Program-made: the position numbers and the translations under genes
Assembly: GCF_024166365.1 (NCBI RefSeq)
Contig: NC_064825.1
Span: 105,228,480-105,292,479 of the forward strand
Reading direction: 5' to 3'
Length of the DNA: 64,000 nt
Source of the DNA: Elephas maximus indicus
Lineage: Eukaryota; Chordata; Mammalia; Proboscidea; Elephantidae
In this document: piece by piece, positions 46,454 to 58,600 of the stretch
How the letters are laid out: each line of letters begins with the position of its first letter
Numbering within the stretch: the stretch's first letter is position 1
The notes under the pieces: generated by a model
The model's input: only the letters and a program-made list of their open reading frames with translations
What the model was told of the DNA's origin: nothing
Databases searched by the model: none

Positions 46454-47392
46454 ATATTATTTGCAGAGAGAAATAAAAGTGGTGTCACATTCACCCTTTT
46501 GGGCTTCTCAGATTGCCGAGAACTGATGGTTCCCCTCTTCTTGATATTTCTGGCCATCTACAGTGTCACTGTTGTAGGGAATGTTGGGATGATTATAATC
46601 ATCAGAATTAACTCCATACTGCACACACTCATGTACGTTTTCCTCAGCCACCTCTCATTTGTGGATTTTTGCTGTTCTTCTATCTTGTTCCCAAGATGCT
46701 GATGAACCTAGTTGTAGAAGACAGAACCATTTCACTTTTAGGCTGTGTAGTGCAATTCTTTCTCTTTGGTACCTTTGTGGTGACTGAATGATTTCTATTG
46801 GCTGTAATGGCCTATGACCACTTTGTGTCCATTTGCAATCCTCTGCTCTACACAGTTGCCATGTCCCGGGACTCTGTGCTATGCTGGTGTTGGGATCATA
46901 TGCATGGGGAGTAATGTGTATCTTGGTGATCACATGCTCTACTTTCAAATTATCTCTCTAAGTTTCAACATAATCAATCACTTCTTCTGTGAGTTTTCCT
47001 TGCTTCTCTCTCTTTCTTGCTCTGATACTTCTCTCAGCCAGTTGTTGCTTTTCGTCTTCACCATTTTTAATGAGGTGAGTACCTTACTCATAATTCTCAC
47101 TTCTTATGTGTTTATCGTTGTCACCATTTTGAAAATGCGTTCAGCCAGTGGTCGTGGTAAGGCGTTTTCTACCTGTGCCTTTCGTCTGACTGCCATCATT
47201 GTCTTCCATGGCACCATCCTCTTCCTCTACTGTGTGCCCAACTCCAAAAGCTCCAGGCACACAGTCAAAGTAGCCTATGTGTTTTACACAGTTGTGATCC
47301 CCATGTTGAATCCCTTGATCTACAGTTTGAGGAACAAGAATATCAAGAATACAGTCAGCAAGATAAAGGATATTAAATTCTTTTTTCATTGA
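46454..47392 (+). pseudogene. OR5D18-like olfactory receptor pseudogene
   Basis: This is a near full-length OR remnant. Where a start is expected, the codon is ATA (46454), followed by text reading [21 protein letters not shown]1 and TM2 read on to about 46690, where a one-base shift occurs near LFPRC. A TGA replaces a serine codon near 46789 in VTESFLL. Further shifts lie near 46865 and 46960. The C-terminal half is well preserved: [29 protein letters not shown] and [14 protein letters not shown]. The closest match I recall is human OR5D18. It is non-functional. Confidence 0.92.
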
Positions 47393-49959
47393 ACATATTA
47401 TTTCAGTAAAATATTCCCCACTTGTAAACAAAGTGTGTCCACAAAGGTCATTTCTAAAGATATCTTTAGAAATTATAAGTAACATTGCACAACAGAAAGG
47501 ATGTAGATTTTGGTTCAAAGAAACTAAACTTGGCTTTGTCTTGTAATTTTAAGTAAAGACCACAATCTCTTTCATTTTTAGTTTTATATTTATGAAACTG
47601 TGATACCATGAGGTAGCTCATAGTCTGGTAGTGAAGACCAAAAGAAAATATAGATATCATGTGAGGTGCCTTGCATTATCTGAATAAACATTAATTCCAT
47701 CCCTCTTTCATGTAAGACATGTGGAGTATAGTAGTTTCTCAATAAATACATCTTTTTTGCACATATATATACACACACACAAATGGAATTAAAGATAAAA
47801 CATGACTTCAAGGAATGTATAATCTATGGTAATACTGGAGCTATAAAGAAAGTGGTTGTTGCATAAAGCCAACTATAATAATCACCCTAGAAGTTTTGGG
47901 GCATAGAATTATTGGAATCAATTTAGGAACATTAGAATTATGTCTAGATAAAAGAGTTCTTATTTGAAGTTGCCATGAAGAATGGGCAGGATTTTAGGAG
48001 ACATATTTCAGTGAAGAAGGCATTTTATTCAGGACAGACTAGAATGAACAAACTCAAGGGAATGGGAATGTAATATTGAGTCCACCAATTTTTATTGAGT
48101 GAATACTGTATGTGTGTATATGTGTGGTATCTTACATATATGAATGCAAAGTTGAGTAAATCTGGTCTATAACCTGGGCATGTTTTCAAAAGAGCTCCAA
48201 TGTGACTGAGTGATAAATTTTATAGGTTGTACCAGAGGCTTAGGAATGGATCTCAGAAAACAAGTATATGCAAAAAATAACAAAAATGGGTACCTGCCCT
48301 GTCTGTGTTTCATGCTATTATTTTGCCCACTCAATCATCATAGATGTTACATATGCTTTATTAATTTATTTTTATTTTCACATATATTTTTGGAACATGA
48401 GTGTAATTACTGAGTCCTTCTCAATGGGACTCCCATCCACCATAAAAAAAATCCAAAAAAATCATTTGAATTTGCCAATGTGTTGCAAATTGGCCTAAGA
48501 AATTACTTGGAAGGGTCATATGACTTTAAAATTATGATCATTTTTCTAATTTTTGATTTTCAATTCTATAGTGTCATTGCCAGGTAGAATCTATTGAATG
48601 GCAGTAGTTTATTTTTTTTTTATGTATTAGTTGATAAAGTATGAATTAAATAAATTAAAGTAAATGCAAACATAAAGACAATAGAAACATTGTCTTAATA
48701 ACTGAGTGCCTGATAAGATAATGGTTTTTCATTTATTTAACTTCTGTTTCTCTGGGTATTTATCTTTCACTACGTATCTGACACATACAATTTATAATTA
48801 TATGAGGTTAGGCAATAATTGGTATTTATCCTAAATTGAAACAGTGATGGGTAATCAATTCCATCTTACAGAGATCTTTCACTTCACTCCTGTTATGGGG
48901 AATGATAACCTCATTTTGTGGTTGAGTGAGAGAGCCAATTTAGCTTTTACTCTGAGGAAATTGAGACTTATACAGTTGAATTAACTTGGCATCATTTAAG
49001 AATCCAGACACACTGGCAAACACCTTTTCTAGGAAATACTTTCATACATTCTCATGTTCTTTCATTCTCAAATTATGACATTCTGGGTTCTTTATGGCAG
49101 ATACCTTTGCCTGTAAGTTGATCTTAATATATGAGTAGTTTTCAAAATTGTTGTCCTCATACTATTAAATTAGTTTTGGAAATGTATATATACCCCAGGA
49201 ATTCAATCTGACATAAGAAATATTTCATCGTAAGCTTAAATATCAGAAAAAATTGTTATCTCCATTACACATCTTAATTCATTCAAGTATGTGAAAAAGA
49301 TCATTTTGAGCAATCAGATTTACCTTTTTCCTTCTTCTCCTAAAGTCATATTTCAATTTAACTTTCCTCATAGATATTGGTATATTATGAATCACATTCT
49401 TATTTTTAATTTCTTATAATGCTTTCAGTGTTATTGAAAGTTTTCTTTAGAGAAAGTTTACTTTATAACAATACAATAACAATTACACTATTGAGTTGTA
49501 CTTGAATTGTAAATTTAGATAAAAATATAATTAATCAAAATAAAAGAAAATGTCATTGGAAATATTTGTTTTTATCAGGAGAAGAGTTTTGGATTTTTAA
49601 TTTAGATTTATTAGTGTATCCATAGAAGAATAAAACAATGCTAGAAGTTCACAAATTCAGTATCACTTCTAATCTTATTTTTTAATAGTTGAAAATGCTG
49701 AGATTATTTGGTCATATTAAAAGTAAACTGGAATAGAAACTGTTGAAAATTGTGTTGTAATAGCAATTGCACTCAACTCTTTCTGTTCCATCCCTGTTAT
49801 GTGTCAATTTCTCATGTCTATCTTACATCAAAAATTATTTTTAAAAACACATGAAACATAAGTAGATTGCCTTCCAAATTTTGGTGGAAGCTAATATTTT
49901 GGAAACAAATTTTCCTTCACAAAGATTTGCTACTCATTATGGTGAAATGAAAACATAGT
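47393..49959. other. Gene-free AT-rich interval
   Basis: About 2.6 kb without a recognisable gene or named repeat. Only a short TATATA/CACAC tract at 47765-47780 and a TGTGTGTATA tract near 48110 stand out. Confidence 0.5.
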
Positions 49960-50570
49960 CCAAATTCCCCAAGCCTTCCATCACTCTTTGCAGCTGTACT
50001 CATTGAGTGGTTGAATCAATTTGACCAATTCTTGAATGTAGTCTACCCTTGAAATTGTTTGGGCTAACAGAGGTGACAAAAGTGACATTGAGTCCAGTTC
50101 CAGGACTTTGAGAGGCTTTGATGCTTTTGCACACTCTCTCGGAACACTGTGAAACTGCCATATGAAAAGATAAATGAATAAAGAGTCTAGAACATTGGCT
50201 AATGGGAAAAACATAGCCCAGTTGCCCAGTTCTTCAATCATACCAGCTGATGTCTAGCCCATGGCCAGACCTGAGAATGAGACCCTCTTAAATCAACTGA
50301 CCTGATAGCTTTTCCCATAAGGTGAGGCAAGATCAGCCAAGCATACATAAGATCAGCAAAACTGTCCAACTGAGGAATAACAAATGGTTGTTGTTTTAAT
50401 AAATACAGTTTTGAGAGGGTTGTCCATGGTAAAGGGATCCCAAATACCTGATACAGCCATTCCCAGGCTGTACAATTCACTGTGAGAAGCACAATTGAAG
50501 ATTTGGCAAGAGTTGCCAGCCTGACCACCCAAACAAGAGATAAAGTTAGACATCTGGGTGCCATCCTGGA
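49960..50570 (-). mobile_element. Ancient interspersed repeat, family unassigned
   Basis: Read on the minus strand, the text 'catatggcagtttcacagtg' followed by 'ctggaactggactcaatgtc' and 'gaatttggactatgttttc' resembles a common ancient mammalian repeat. I cannot name it with confidence. Confidence 0.4.
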
Positions 50571-51438
50571 ATTGTATCTTTCTTTTTTTTTTATTTAGTT
50601 TTTGATAATAGTTTATACAGCAAGTTAGGTTCCTATTTGACAATTTCCATACAAATTTTTTAGTGACATTAGTTACATTATCATGATGTGTAGACATTCC
50701 CTTTAATTGTGTTCTGTTTTTTCCAATACCAGTACTCTAGTTTCCCTGTCCCCTTATCTTCTCATCTTTGCTTTTGAGTAATTGTTGACCTTTAGTTATC
50801 ATACTGGTAGTTTCTTGGTAGAGCACTGATCTTATGGGTAATAACGTTTATTTTGTGTGCCTCTCTGCTATTTCCTTATAATGTGATGTCAAGGGGCAGT
50901 CTTGGTTATATGTTTAAAGAGTGTCTGGGGGTGACAGTCTCAGGGAGAACTTTGAACTCTCATGTTCCAATTTGCCTGGATTTTTAAATAAGAATTTGTG
51001 TTCTGCTCCACATTTTTCTCCAACTCTATCTAGAATCATCTTTTTTGACCCTGTTCAATGTTGGTAGCTGGGCACCATCTAGTTCTTCTGGCCTCAGGGT
51101 AAATGAAGTTATAGTTCCTATAGACTTGTTTCTCCCTGAGTTTTTGGATGGCTTCTTACTTTATTGTTCCTGCAGAGTAGAAACCTGTAGTACTGCCTTA
51201 GATGGCTGCTCACAAGCTTTTAAGACCTCAGATGATACTCACTTCACTAGGATGCAGATTATGATTTTTGTAAATTGTGTTATGCCAATTTATTGAATCG
51301 TCTTATGAGACTGTTGTCCTGAGCTTTAAATCCAGAAAACCAAGTTTGGAAAGAGTTTGGTTGTGTCCATGAGGTACCTGTATTTTAGTCTTCAATGAAT
51401 GTATGTGACAGCACCTGTATTTACACGTACCTATAGAT

Positions 51439-51654
51439 ATTTCTTTCTGTTCTCATCTATGCACACATCTCTATCTACCCATATGCCGATATGTTTATAC
51501 CCACCCACATATTTCTTTCTGTTCTCATCTATGCACACATCTCTATCTACCCATATGCCGATATGTTTATACCCACCCACATATTTCTTTCTGTTCTCAT
51601 CTATGCACACATCTCTATCTACCCAAATGCCGATATGTTTATACCCACCCACAT
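51439..51654. repeat. Minisatellite, 3 x 72 bp
   Basis: Three consecutive 72-bp units start at 51439, 51511 and 51583, each beginning atttctttctgttctcatct. The third differs from the others by one base (cccaaatg for cccatatg). Because 72 is a multiple of three, both strands show repetitive open frames that are not genes. Confidence 0.97.
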
Positions 51655-53353
51655 GTGCTCAGTTACTCATTTTTACATTGGTTGTGCTGTGCTCACTACA
51701 TCCACATTCAGTGCCACACTTCCTGTCACCAAAAATAAATGTATCAAGTCTCTACAATCTAAAGTGTACATTCCTCTCACCCCACCTTCTCTTCTTGTAA
51801 AAGAGCAATCATACAATATTTCTCCTTATATGTTTGACTTATTTCAATTAGCATTATTCCCTCCATGTCCATCCATCCTGTAACATCTTTTGCAACTCAT
51901 CACTGTTCTTTATGGTTACATAGTATTCCTGTGTAAGTATGTACCACAGTTTGCTTATCTGTTCATTCCTTGATGGACACTTTAATTGTTTCCATTTATT
52001 TGATATTGTGAATAAAGCAGCAATGAATATAGTTGTGCTTATGTCTGTTCTTGTCTTTATTTTTAGGTCTCTATGCATCTAGGAGTTGGATGGCTGGATC
52101 ATAAGGTAGTTCTGTTTCTAGTTTTTTGAGAAAGTACCATACCATTTTCCATAGTGATTGTAGCATTTTACAGTCCTACCAGCAACGGCCAAGGGTTCCA
52201 ACCTCCCCACATCCTCTCCAACAAATATTATTCTCTTTTTTTATCAGTTCCATTTTGGCCAGGGAAAGATGGTATCTAATTATAGTTATGTTTGTCATGT
52301 CTCTAAGGCCTAATGATTGCAGATATCTTTTCATATGTTTGTTGTCTGCTTGGATCACCTCTTTGGTGAACATTTTGTCCGTGTCCTTTGCCCTTTTTGT
52401 AATTCAGTTGTTTTTGTATCTGTTGGTGAGTTTTTGTAGTTTTCCATATATTTTATACATTGGACCCTTATCAGATTTCTGGTTTCCAAAGATTTTTTTT
52501 TTCCCTCCAGTAGGTTGTCTATTTACTCTTTATAAAGCCTTTTGAAGAGCATACATTTTTTTTTTATTATTTTTATGAACTCCCAATCATCTGTTTTGTT
52601 TTCTTGTATTAGTGCATTTGTTGTAATGTTTGTCGTCCTATTATTACAAAAGGTTACGTCCCATAGTTTTCTTCCTTTGATGTCGTCCAGAAATTCTACG
52701 GTTTTAGGTTTAACATTTAGATCTTTAATGCATTTTGAGTTAATTTTATGTATGGTGTGAGGTATGGATCCTGTTTCATTTTTCTGCAGGTGAATATCCA
52801 GTTTTGACAGCTCAATTTATTAGACTGTTTCCACCGCACTGAATGGTCTTTGACTTCTTGTTGAAAATCGGTTATCCATAGATGGCTGAGTTTAAATCTG
52901 AGTTCTTAATTCTACTTTACTGGTCTATGTGTATATTGTTGAACCAATACAAGGCTGTTTTGATTACTGTCTGTACAGTATCTTTTGATATCAGGGAGTG
53001 TGAAGTCTCCTACTTTGTTCTTTTTCTTCACTATTGCTTTGACTATTGGCAGTTTATTTCCTTTCCATATGAAGTTGGCTAGTAGTTATTTCATTTAAGT
53101 GAAAAATGTTGTTGGGATTTGTATCAGGATTGCATTGTATCCATCGATCATTTTAGGTAGAATTGACATTTTCATTTTATCAAGTCTTCGCAGACATAAG
53201 CATGGAATTTCTTTCAATTTTTGTAGGTCTTTACGTTCCACTGTAATAATGTTTTATGATATCATTTTATAAGTCCTTTATGTCTTTAGTTAGGTTGATT
53301 CCTAGGTATTTTATTGAGTTGTGGCTATTGTAAATGGTCTTGATTTATTTTTC

Positions 53354-53512
53354 ATAGTAGTGGTTAAGTGCTACGGCTGCTAAGCAAAGGGTCGGCTGTT
53401 TGAATCTGCCAGGCGCTCCTTGGAAACTCTATGGGGCAGTTCTACTCTGTCCTATAAGGTCACTATGAGTCGAAATCGACTCGATGGCACTGGGTACTGG
53501 GTAGTAGTCTTT
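53354..53512 (+). mobile_element. AfroSINE nested in L1
   Basis: 'agtagtggttaagtgctacg' to 'gatggcactgggtactgggt'. It is well preserved, so a younger insertion than the L1. Confidence 0.93.
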
Positions 53513-55023
53513 GTTAGTGTAAAGGAATCCAACTGATTTTTATGTGTTGATCTTGTACCCTGTGACATTGCTAAATTCTATTAGTTCTAGCACATTTCTT
53601 ATGGAATCTTTAGGGTCTTGTATTCATATATATAAAAAAAAAATTTATGTATAGTTCATGTCATCTGCAAATAAAGATCATTTTACTTTTTTCTTTCTAA
53701 TTTGAATACATTTTATTTCTCTTTCTTTTCTTATTGCTCTGGCTGGGATTTCCAGTACAATGGTGAATCAGAGTGGTGATAATGGGATTTCTTGTCTTAT
53801 TCTAAACAGAAGATTCTCAGCCTTTCTCCTTCAAGTGTAAGGTTGACTTTGTTTTTGCATATATTGCATATGTCCTTAACTATGTTGAGAAATTTCCCAT
53901 CTATTCCTATTTCGGTGAAAGTTTTTACCAGCAAACAATTGTTGAATTTTTATCAAATGGCTTTTCTGCATCAACTGATGTAACCATATGATTCTTTTCC
54001 TTTGTTTTATTTACATGGTGGATTGCACTGATTGATTTTCTAATATTGAACCACCTTTGTAATCCTGTATGAAACCCATATTATGATGGAGTATGGCTTT
54101 TTTGTTTATTTTTTAGTCTGTTGGTTAGCATTTCTTGAAAAAAAATTGTATCTGTACATGAAGAATATTCTTCTGTAATTTTTTTATTTTTTTTCTTAAT
54201 GTCTGTGACTGGCTTGGGTATCAGAGTTATGCTGGCTTCCTAGAAAGAGTTTGGTAGTTTTCCTTCCTCTTCTACGTTCTTTAAAAGATTAAGTAGTGTT
54301 GGGTTCTTCTCTGAATGTTTGATAGTATTCCATCTGGTCATGGGCTTTTTTTTTTTTTTTAATGATATCTGTCCCTTCTCTGTAATGGGTCTGTTTAAAT
54401 TTTCTCACTCTTTTTGTGTTAGTTTGGGTATGTATTTTTTTTAGGAATTTCTCTATTTTATCTATGTTTCCAAATTTTTTGGAGCACATTTTTTTCATAG
54501 TAATCAGTTATAATCTTCTTTATGTCTGTTGAATCGGTTGTAATATCATCAATTTTATTTCTTCATTTGGTTAGTTGACTCTTCTGTTTTATTTCATTTT
54601 GTCAGCCTATCTAGTGGTTTGTCTATTTTATTGATCCTTTGCATATGTCTTTAAAGAACAAGCTTCTAATTTAGTTAACTCTTTCTATCGTTTTTCTATT
54701 TTATTTCTACCCTGATATTAATTATTTCCTTTTTTTTCTGGTAGCTTTTGACATTTTTTGTGTTTTCTTTTCTATTTGTTCAAGTTGTCAGTTTAAGTTA
54801 ATTGTAGGTCTTTCTTCTTTTGCAATGTAGGTACTTATTGCTATAAATTTCCTTGAGTACCATTTTTGCTATGCCCCAAAGGTTTAGTACTTTGTGTTGT
54901 CATTTTCATTTGATTTTAGGATTTTTTTTTTGAAAAAAAATCTATTTTGTTTTGTTCTTTTTGAGAATGTACGTGGCAAAACATATATCAGTCCAACAGT
55001 TTCTGTATGTATAGTTCAGATAT

Positions 55024-56995
55024 TTTATGGATTGAATTGTTTTCCCCCAAATTGTCTACTATTTGTTTAGGACATGATTGCCAATATTGTGTGATTGTCC
55101 ACCATTTTGTCATCTGACATCCTTTTTCACTGCCTTATAAATTCTACCTCAGTGATGTTAAAGAGGCAGGGCTCAATCCACAACATTAGGGTGTGTCTTG
55201 AGTCAGTTTCTTTTGAGATATAAACTAGAGAAGTAAACAGAGAGACAGAAGGGTCTCAAACCACCAGTAAAGTAGTGTCAGGAACAGATCCTTTCCTTTG
55301 GGTTCAGGGTCACTATACTAAGAAGCTCTTAGACCAGTGGAAGACTGATGACAAAGACTTTCCCCCAGAACCAACAGAAAGTAAAAGCTTCTCTTGAAGC
55401 TGACACCCTGAATTGGGACTTTTAGCGTCCTAAATTGTGAGAGAACAAATTTCTCTTTGTTAAAGCCATCCACTTGTGGTATTCCTGTTAGAGCAGCACT
55501 AGATAACTAAGAGAATTTGGTATCAAGAGTGGGGTGCTGCTCTAACAGATACTTAAAATGTGGAAGCTATTTTGAAACTGAATGGATAGAGGCTGGAAGA
55601 GTTTGAAGTGCCTAATAATAAAAGCATAGATTGTCTTGAAGAGACTGTTGGTGGCATTGTGCACATCAAAGACAATTCTGGTGAGGACTCAGAAAGAAAT
55701 AAGGAGAGCTGTTATGCTGGAGATGGCTCAGAAGGCAAAAAGCAGCAACAAACCAGAAGACTGGTGCAAGACAGGTCTGCAACAGACCCAAGTAGGGAAA
55801 GAGCTGTGTGGCTTTGCACAGGAGGCTTTCTGGAAGAGTGATGTTACATTTGGCATTTATTGGTGGAGCTAGGTTTACCAATCCAGTTCCACTGTGTGGG
55901 GGTGCCTTTCACGAGTGCCAGAGGCATGGGGCCAGATTCGCTGACCAAAGCTGAGGTGATTGGTCTGCCATGCCCAAGGGGTAGAAAAATGGTGGGGTCT
56001 GCTGGGGCCAAGGCAGCAGGTTCACCACTCAGGTGGTCTAGGAGAATGTGACTACTCAAATCTGAGGGAACAGCTCTGTCTTTTCAATGGGCCTGGAAGG
56101 TGGAGCTAAAGGCTAGGGCCAAAGGGCTTCCACCCAGAATTCCAGAGAGTGTGACCAAGAGTTTGGAGGGCAGGGTGATTGCCTAAATGGTCTCAGAAAC
56201 AGAGGATAATTTTTAAGCATTGAGAACTAATGTAATGTGTTATGTTGACTTTCTTGGTAAGTGTTATCACTTTTCCTTCAAATTCGCTCGTTTGTAATGG
56301 AAATGTCTAGCTTGTGCCTGTTCCACCACTGTACTTTGGAAGCAGATAACATGTATATTCAATTTTACAGATGAAGAAGAATTTTGGAATTTTGGACTTG
56401 GAGTTGATTTAACACTTTTGCTATGATGTGATGGAGTGTATGTGTTTCACATGTGGCAAAAACAAGAATTTGGGGGGACCAAATGATGAAATGTCATGGA
56501 TTAAATAGTACGCCCCAAAAATGTGTGTCAACTTGGCTAGGCCATGATTGCTAGTATTACGTGATGTTCCACCATTTTGTCATCTGATGTTATTTTCATA
56601 TGTGTTGTAAATCCTATGTCTATGATGTTAATGAGGCAAAATAAAGGCAGTTATGTTAATGAAGTTGGACTCAGTCTGCAAGATTTGACTGTGTCTTGAG
56701 TCAATTACTTTTGAGATATAAAAGAGAGAAGTGAGCAAAGAGACAGAAGGACTTCCAACTACCAAGAATATAGTGCTCTGAGCAGAGTGCGTCCTATGGA
56801 CCTGGAACCCCTGTGCTGAAAAGATTGATTACAAGGACCTTCCTCCAGAGCTGACAGGGAGCAAAAGCCTCCCCCTGAAGCTGGCACCCTGAATTCGGAC
56901 TTCTAGCCTCCTAAACTGTGAGAGAATAAGTTTCTTTTGTTAAAGCCACCCTTCATGTGGTATTTCTGCTATAGCAACACTAGGTAACTAAGACA
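55024..56995 (+). mobile_element. Two-LTR MaLR-like (ERVL-type) element fossil
   Basis: The LTRs are at 55024-55513 and 56492-56995. The internal region of about 980 bp begins with 'atttggtatcaagagtgggg', which recalls the ERVL/MaLR primer-binding area, and ends in a purine-rich ggggggacc tract. About 5-bp repeats (gatat and gacat) flank it, and it lies inside an L1 3' UTR. It is short, like other MaLR elements, and shows no gag, pol or env gene. It is old, judging from clear divergence between its LTRs. Confidence 0.75.
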
Positions 56996-58437
56996 GACAT
57001 TGATTATGTTCTTTGAATTGTGCAACCATTGTCACTTTCCCTTTCTTTTTTGTTCCTCCCCCATTAACATAAACACACTGCTCCCTGAGGTTCCTAGCTC
57101 ATCTTTTGGGTTGCTGTTTTCACTTTGATTCCATATAGATGGTTCTTAAAAAGAGAATAATGCTCAAGGAAGACGTTTTTACTAGTTAAGCTAAACTGTC
57201 CTTTGGTTTATAAGAAGACTTTGAGGGATAATTTGGGTTTAAGGTTTATAAACTATCTCAGGGCTATAGTTCCAGGGATTCATTCAGCCTCCATGGCTTC
57301 AGAAAGTCTGGAGTCCATGAGATTTTAAAATTCTGTCCTGAACTTTCATCTTTTTTATCATCATTCTTCCATACAATCTTTGATCAGCATATTCAGTAAC
57401 AGTAGCCAGGAACCATTGAGCTATTCCGATATCATAGAAAAGGAGGCAGTTGTTGAAGGAGGCAATTAGCCATGAATTACATTTCTTCCTTCTTTTCCTT
57501 ACTCTTTCTTCCTCAATTGTTCCAGACAAATAGAGACCAATCATGACTTGGAAGGCCACGTGAAAGTTTTTTATAGCCCAGGCACTGTGCACTGAGCCAC
57601 TAGGTAGAAAGGAAGCACTAAATACCTTATTATTCCAATTAACTGAAATCTCCTTTGTAACCATGACCCTAAACCTCCAAACAATGGAATTAAATCCCAT
57701 GAGGTTTTTGTTGGTACACAATCAACCTCAGCAATTACCCTCTTTTGGTTTTGTTTTTGTTTGTCTTTGTAAATATATCTATCAGGCAGCTTCTGCCAAC
57801 TAAATTTTTTACAGGTGTTCAACTTATTGAGGCAATTGGAATAATTGCAATGCAACTCTACCCTTCATTAAGCAATATTTCTGTCACCATTAACAGATTT
57901 TCTTCCTCCCTCCCTCCCCCAGTAAACACTAATAAACTTTGTTTTCTGTACATTTGTCTTTTCCTATCTTTTTTATGTAATAGAGGTAATACAGTGGTTG
58001 TCCTTTTGTGATTGACTGAATTCACTCAGCATAATGTCTTCTTCCAGCTCCATCCATATTGCTGCATGTATCAAGACTACATTTCTCCTTCTGGCGGCGT
58101 AGTATTCCATTGTATGTATGTACCACATTTTGTTTATCCATTCCTCTTTTAATGAGCATTTAAGATCTTTCCACCTTTTGGCTATTGTGAATAGTGATAC
58201 AGTAAACACTGGTGTATGAGACTCTGCTTTCAAGCGTGTTGGGTATGTACATAGGAGTGGAATTGCTAGGTCATACGATAGTTGTATTTTCAATTTTTTG
58301 AGGAAATGCCACCCTATTTCCCACAAAGGCTGTACAATTTTACATTCTCACCAGCAATGCATAAGGATTCCAATTTCCCCACATCCTTGCCAGCACTAGT
58401 TATTTTCTTTTTTTTTGAATATTATCTATCTTAAAAA

Positions 58438-58600
58438 TGAAACCAAACCTGTGGCTGCTGAGTCCACTCTGACTCATAGTGACCCTATAGGATAGAGTAG
58501 AACTGCCCCATAGGGTTTCCAAACATAGGCTGGTGGATTCAAACTGCCGAACTCTAGTTGGCAGGGAAGCTGTTAACCACTTCAGGAACAGGACTCCGTT
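58438..58600 (-). mobile_element. AfroSINE nested in L1
   Basis: 'gaaaccaaacctgtggctgc' to 'caggaacaggactcc', minus strand, within antisense ORF2. Confidence 0.83.

Larger units (their letters stand above)
50580..54955 (-). mobile_element. L1 LINE, 3' UTR and ORF2 part
   Basis: A minus-strand L1 with its 3' end at about 50580. Antisense ORF2 is recognised from about 51830 ('tttatggttacatagtattc', 'tctttggtgaacattttgtc') to about 54950 ('ccaaaggtttagtactttg'). It is interrupted by an AfroSINE (53354-53512). The 3' UTR contains a 72-bp tandem repeat. The frame is heavily broken. Confidence 0.82.

Noticed and set aside
49960-50570. Possible gene on the minus strand (frames of 86-114 codons)
   Set aside because: The text reads like an ancient interspersed repeat, with no recognisable domain and overlapping frames none of which dominates.
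51399-51883. Overlapping open frames of 130 codons or so on both strands
   Set aside because: They come from the 72-bp tandem repeat (a multiple of three) within an L1 3' UTR.
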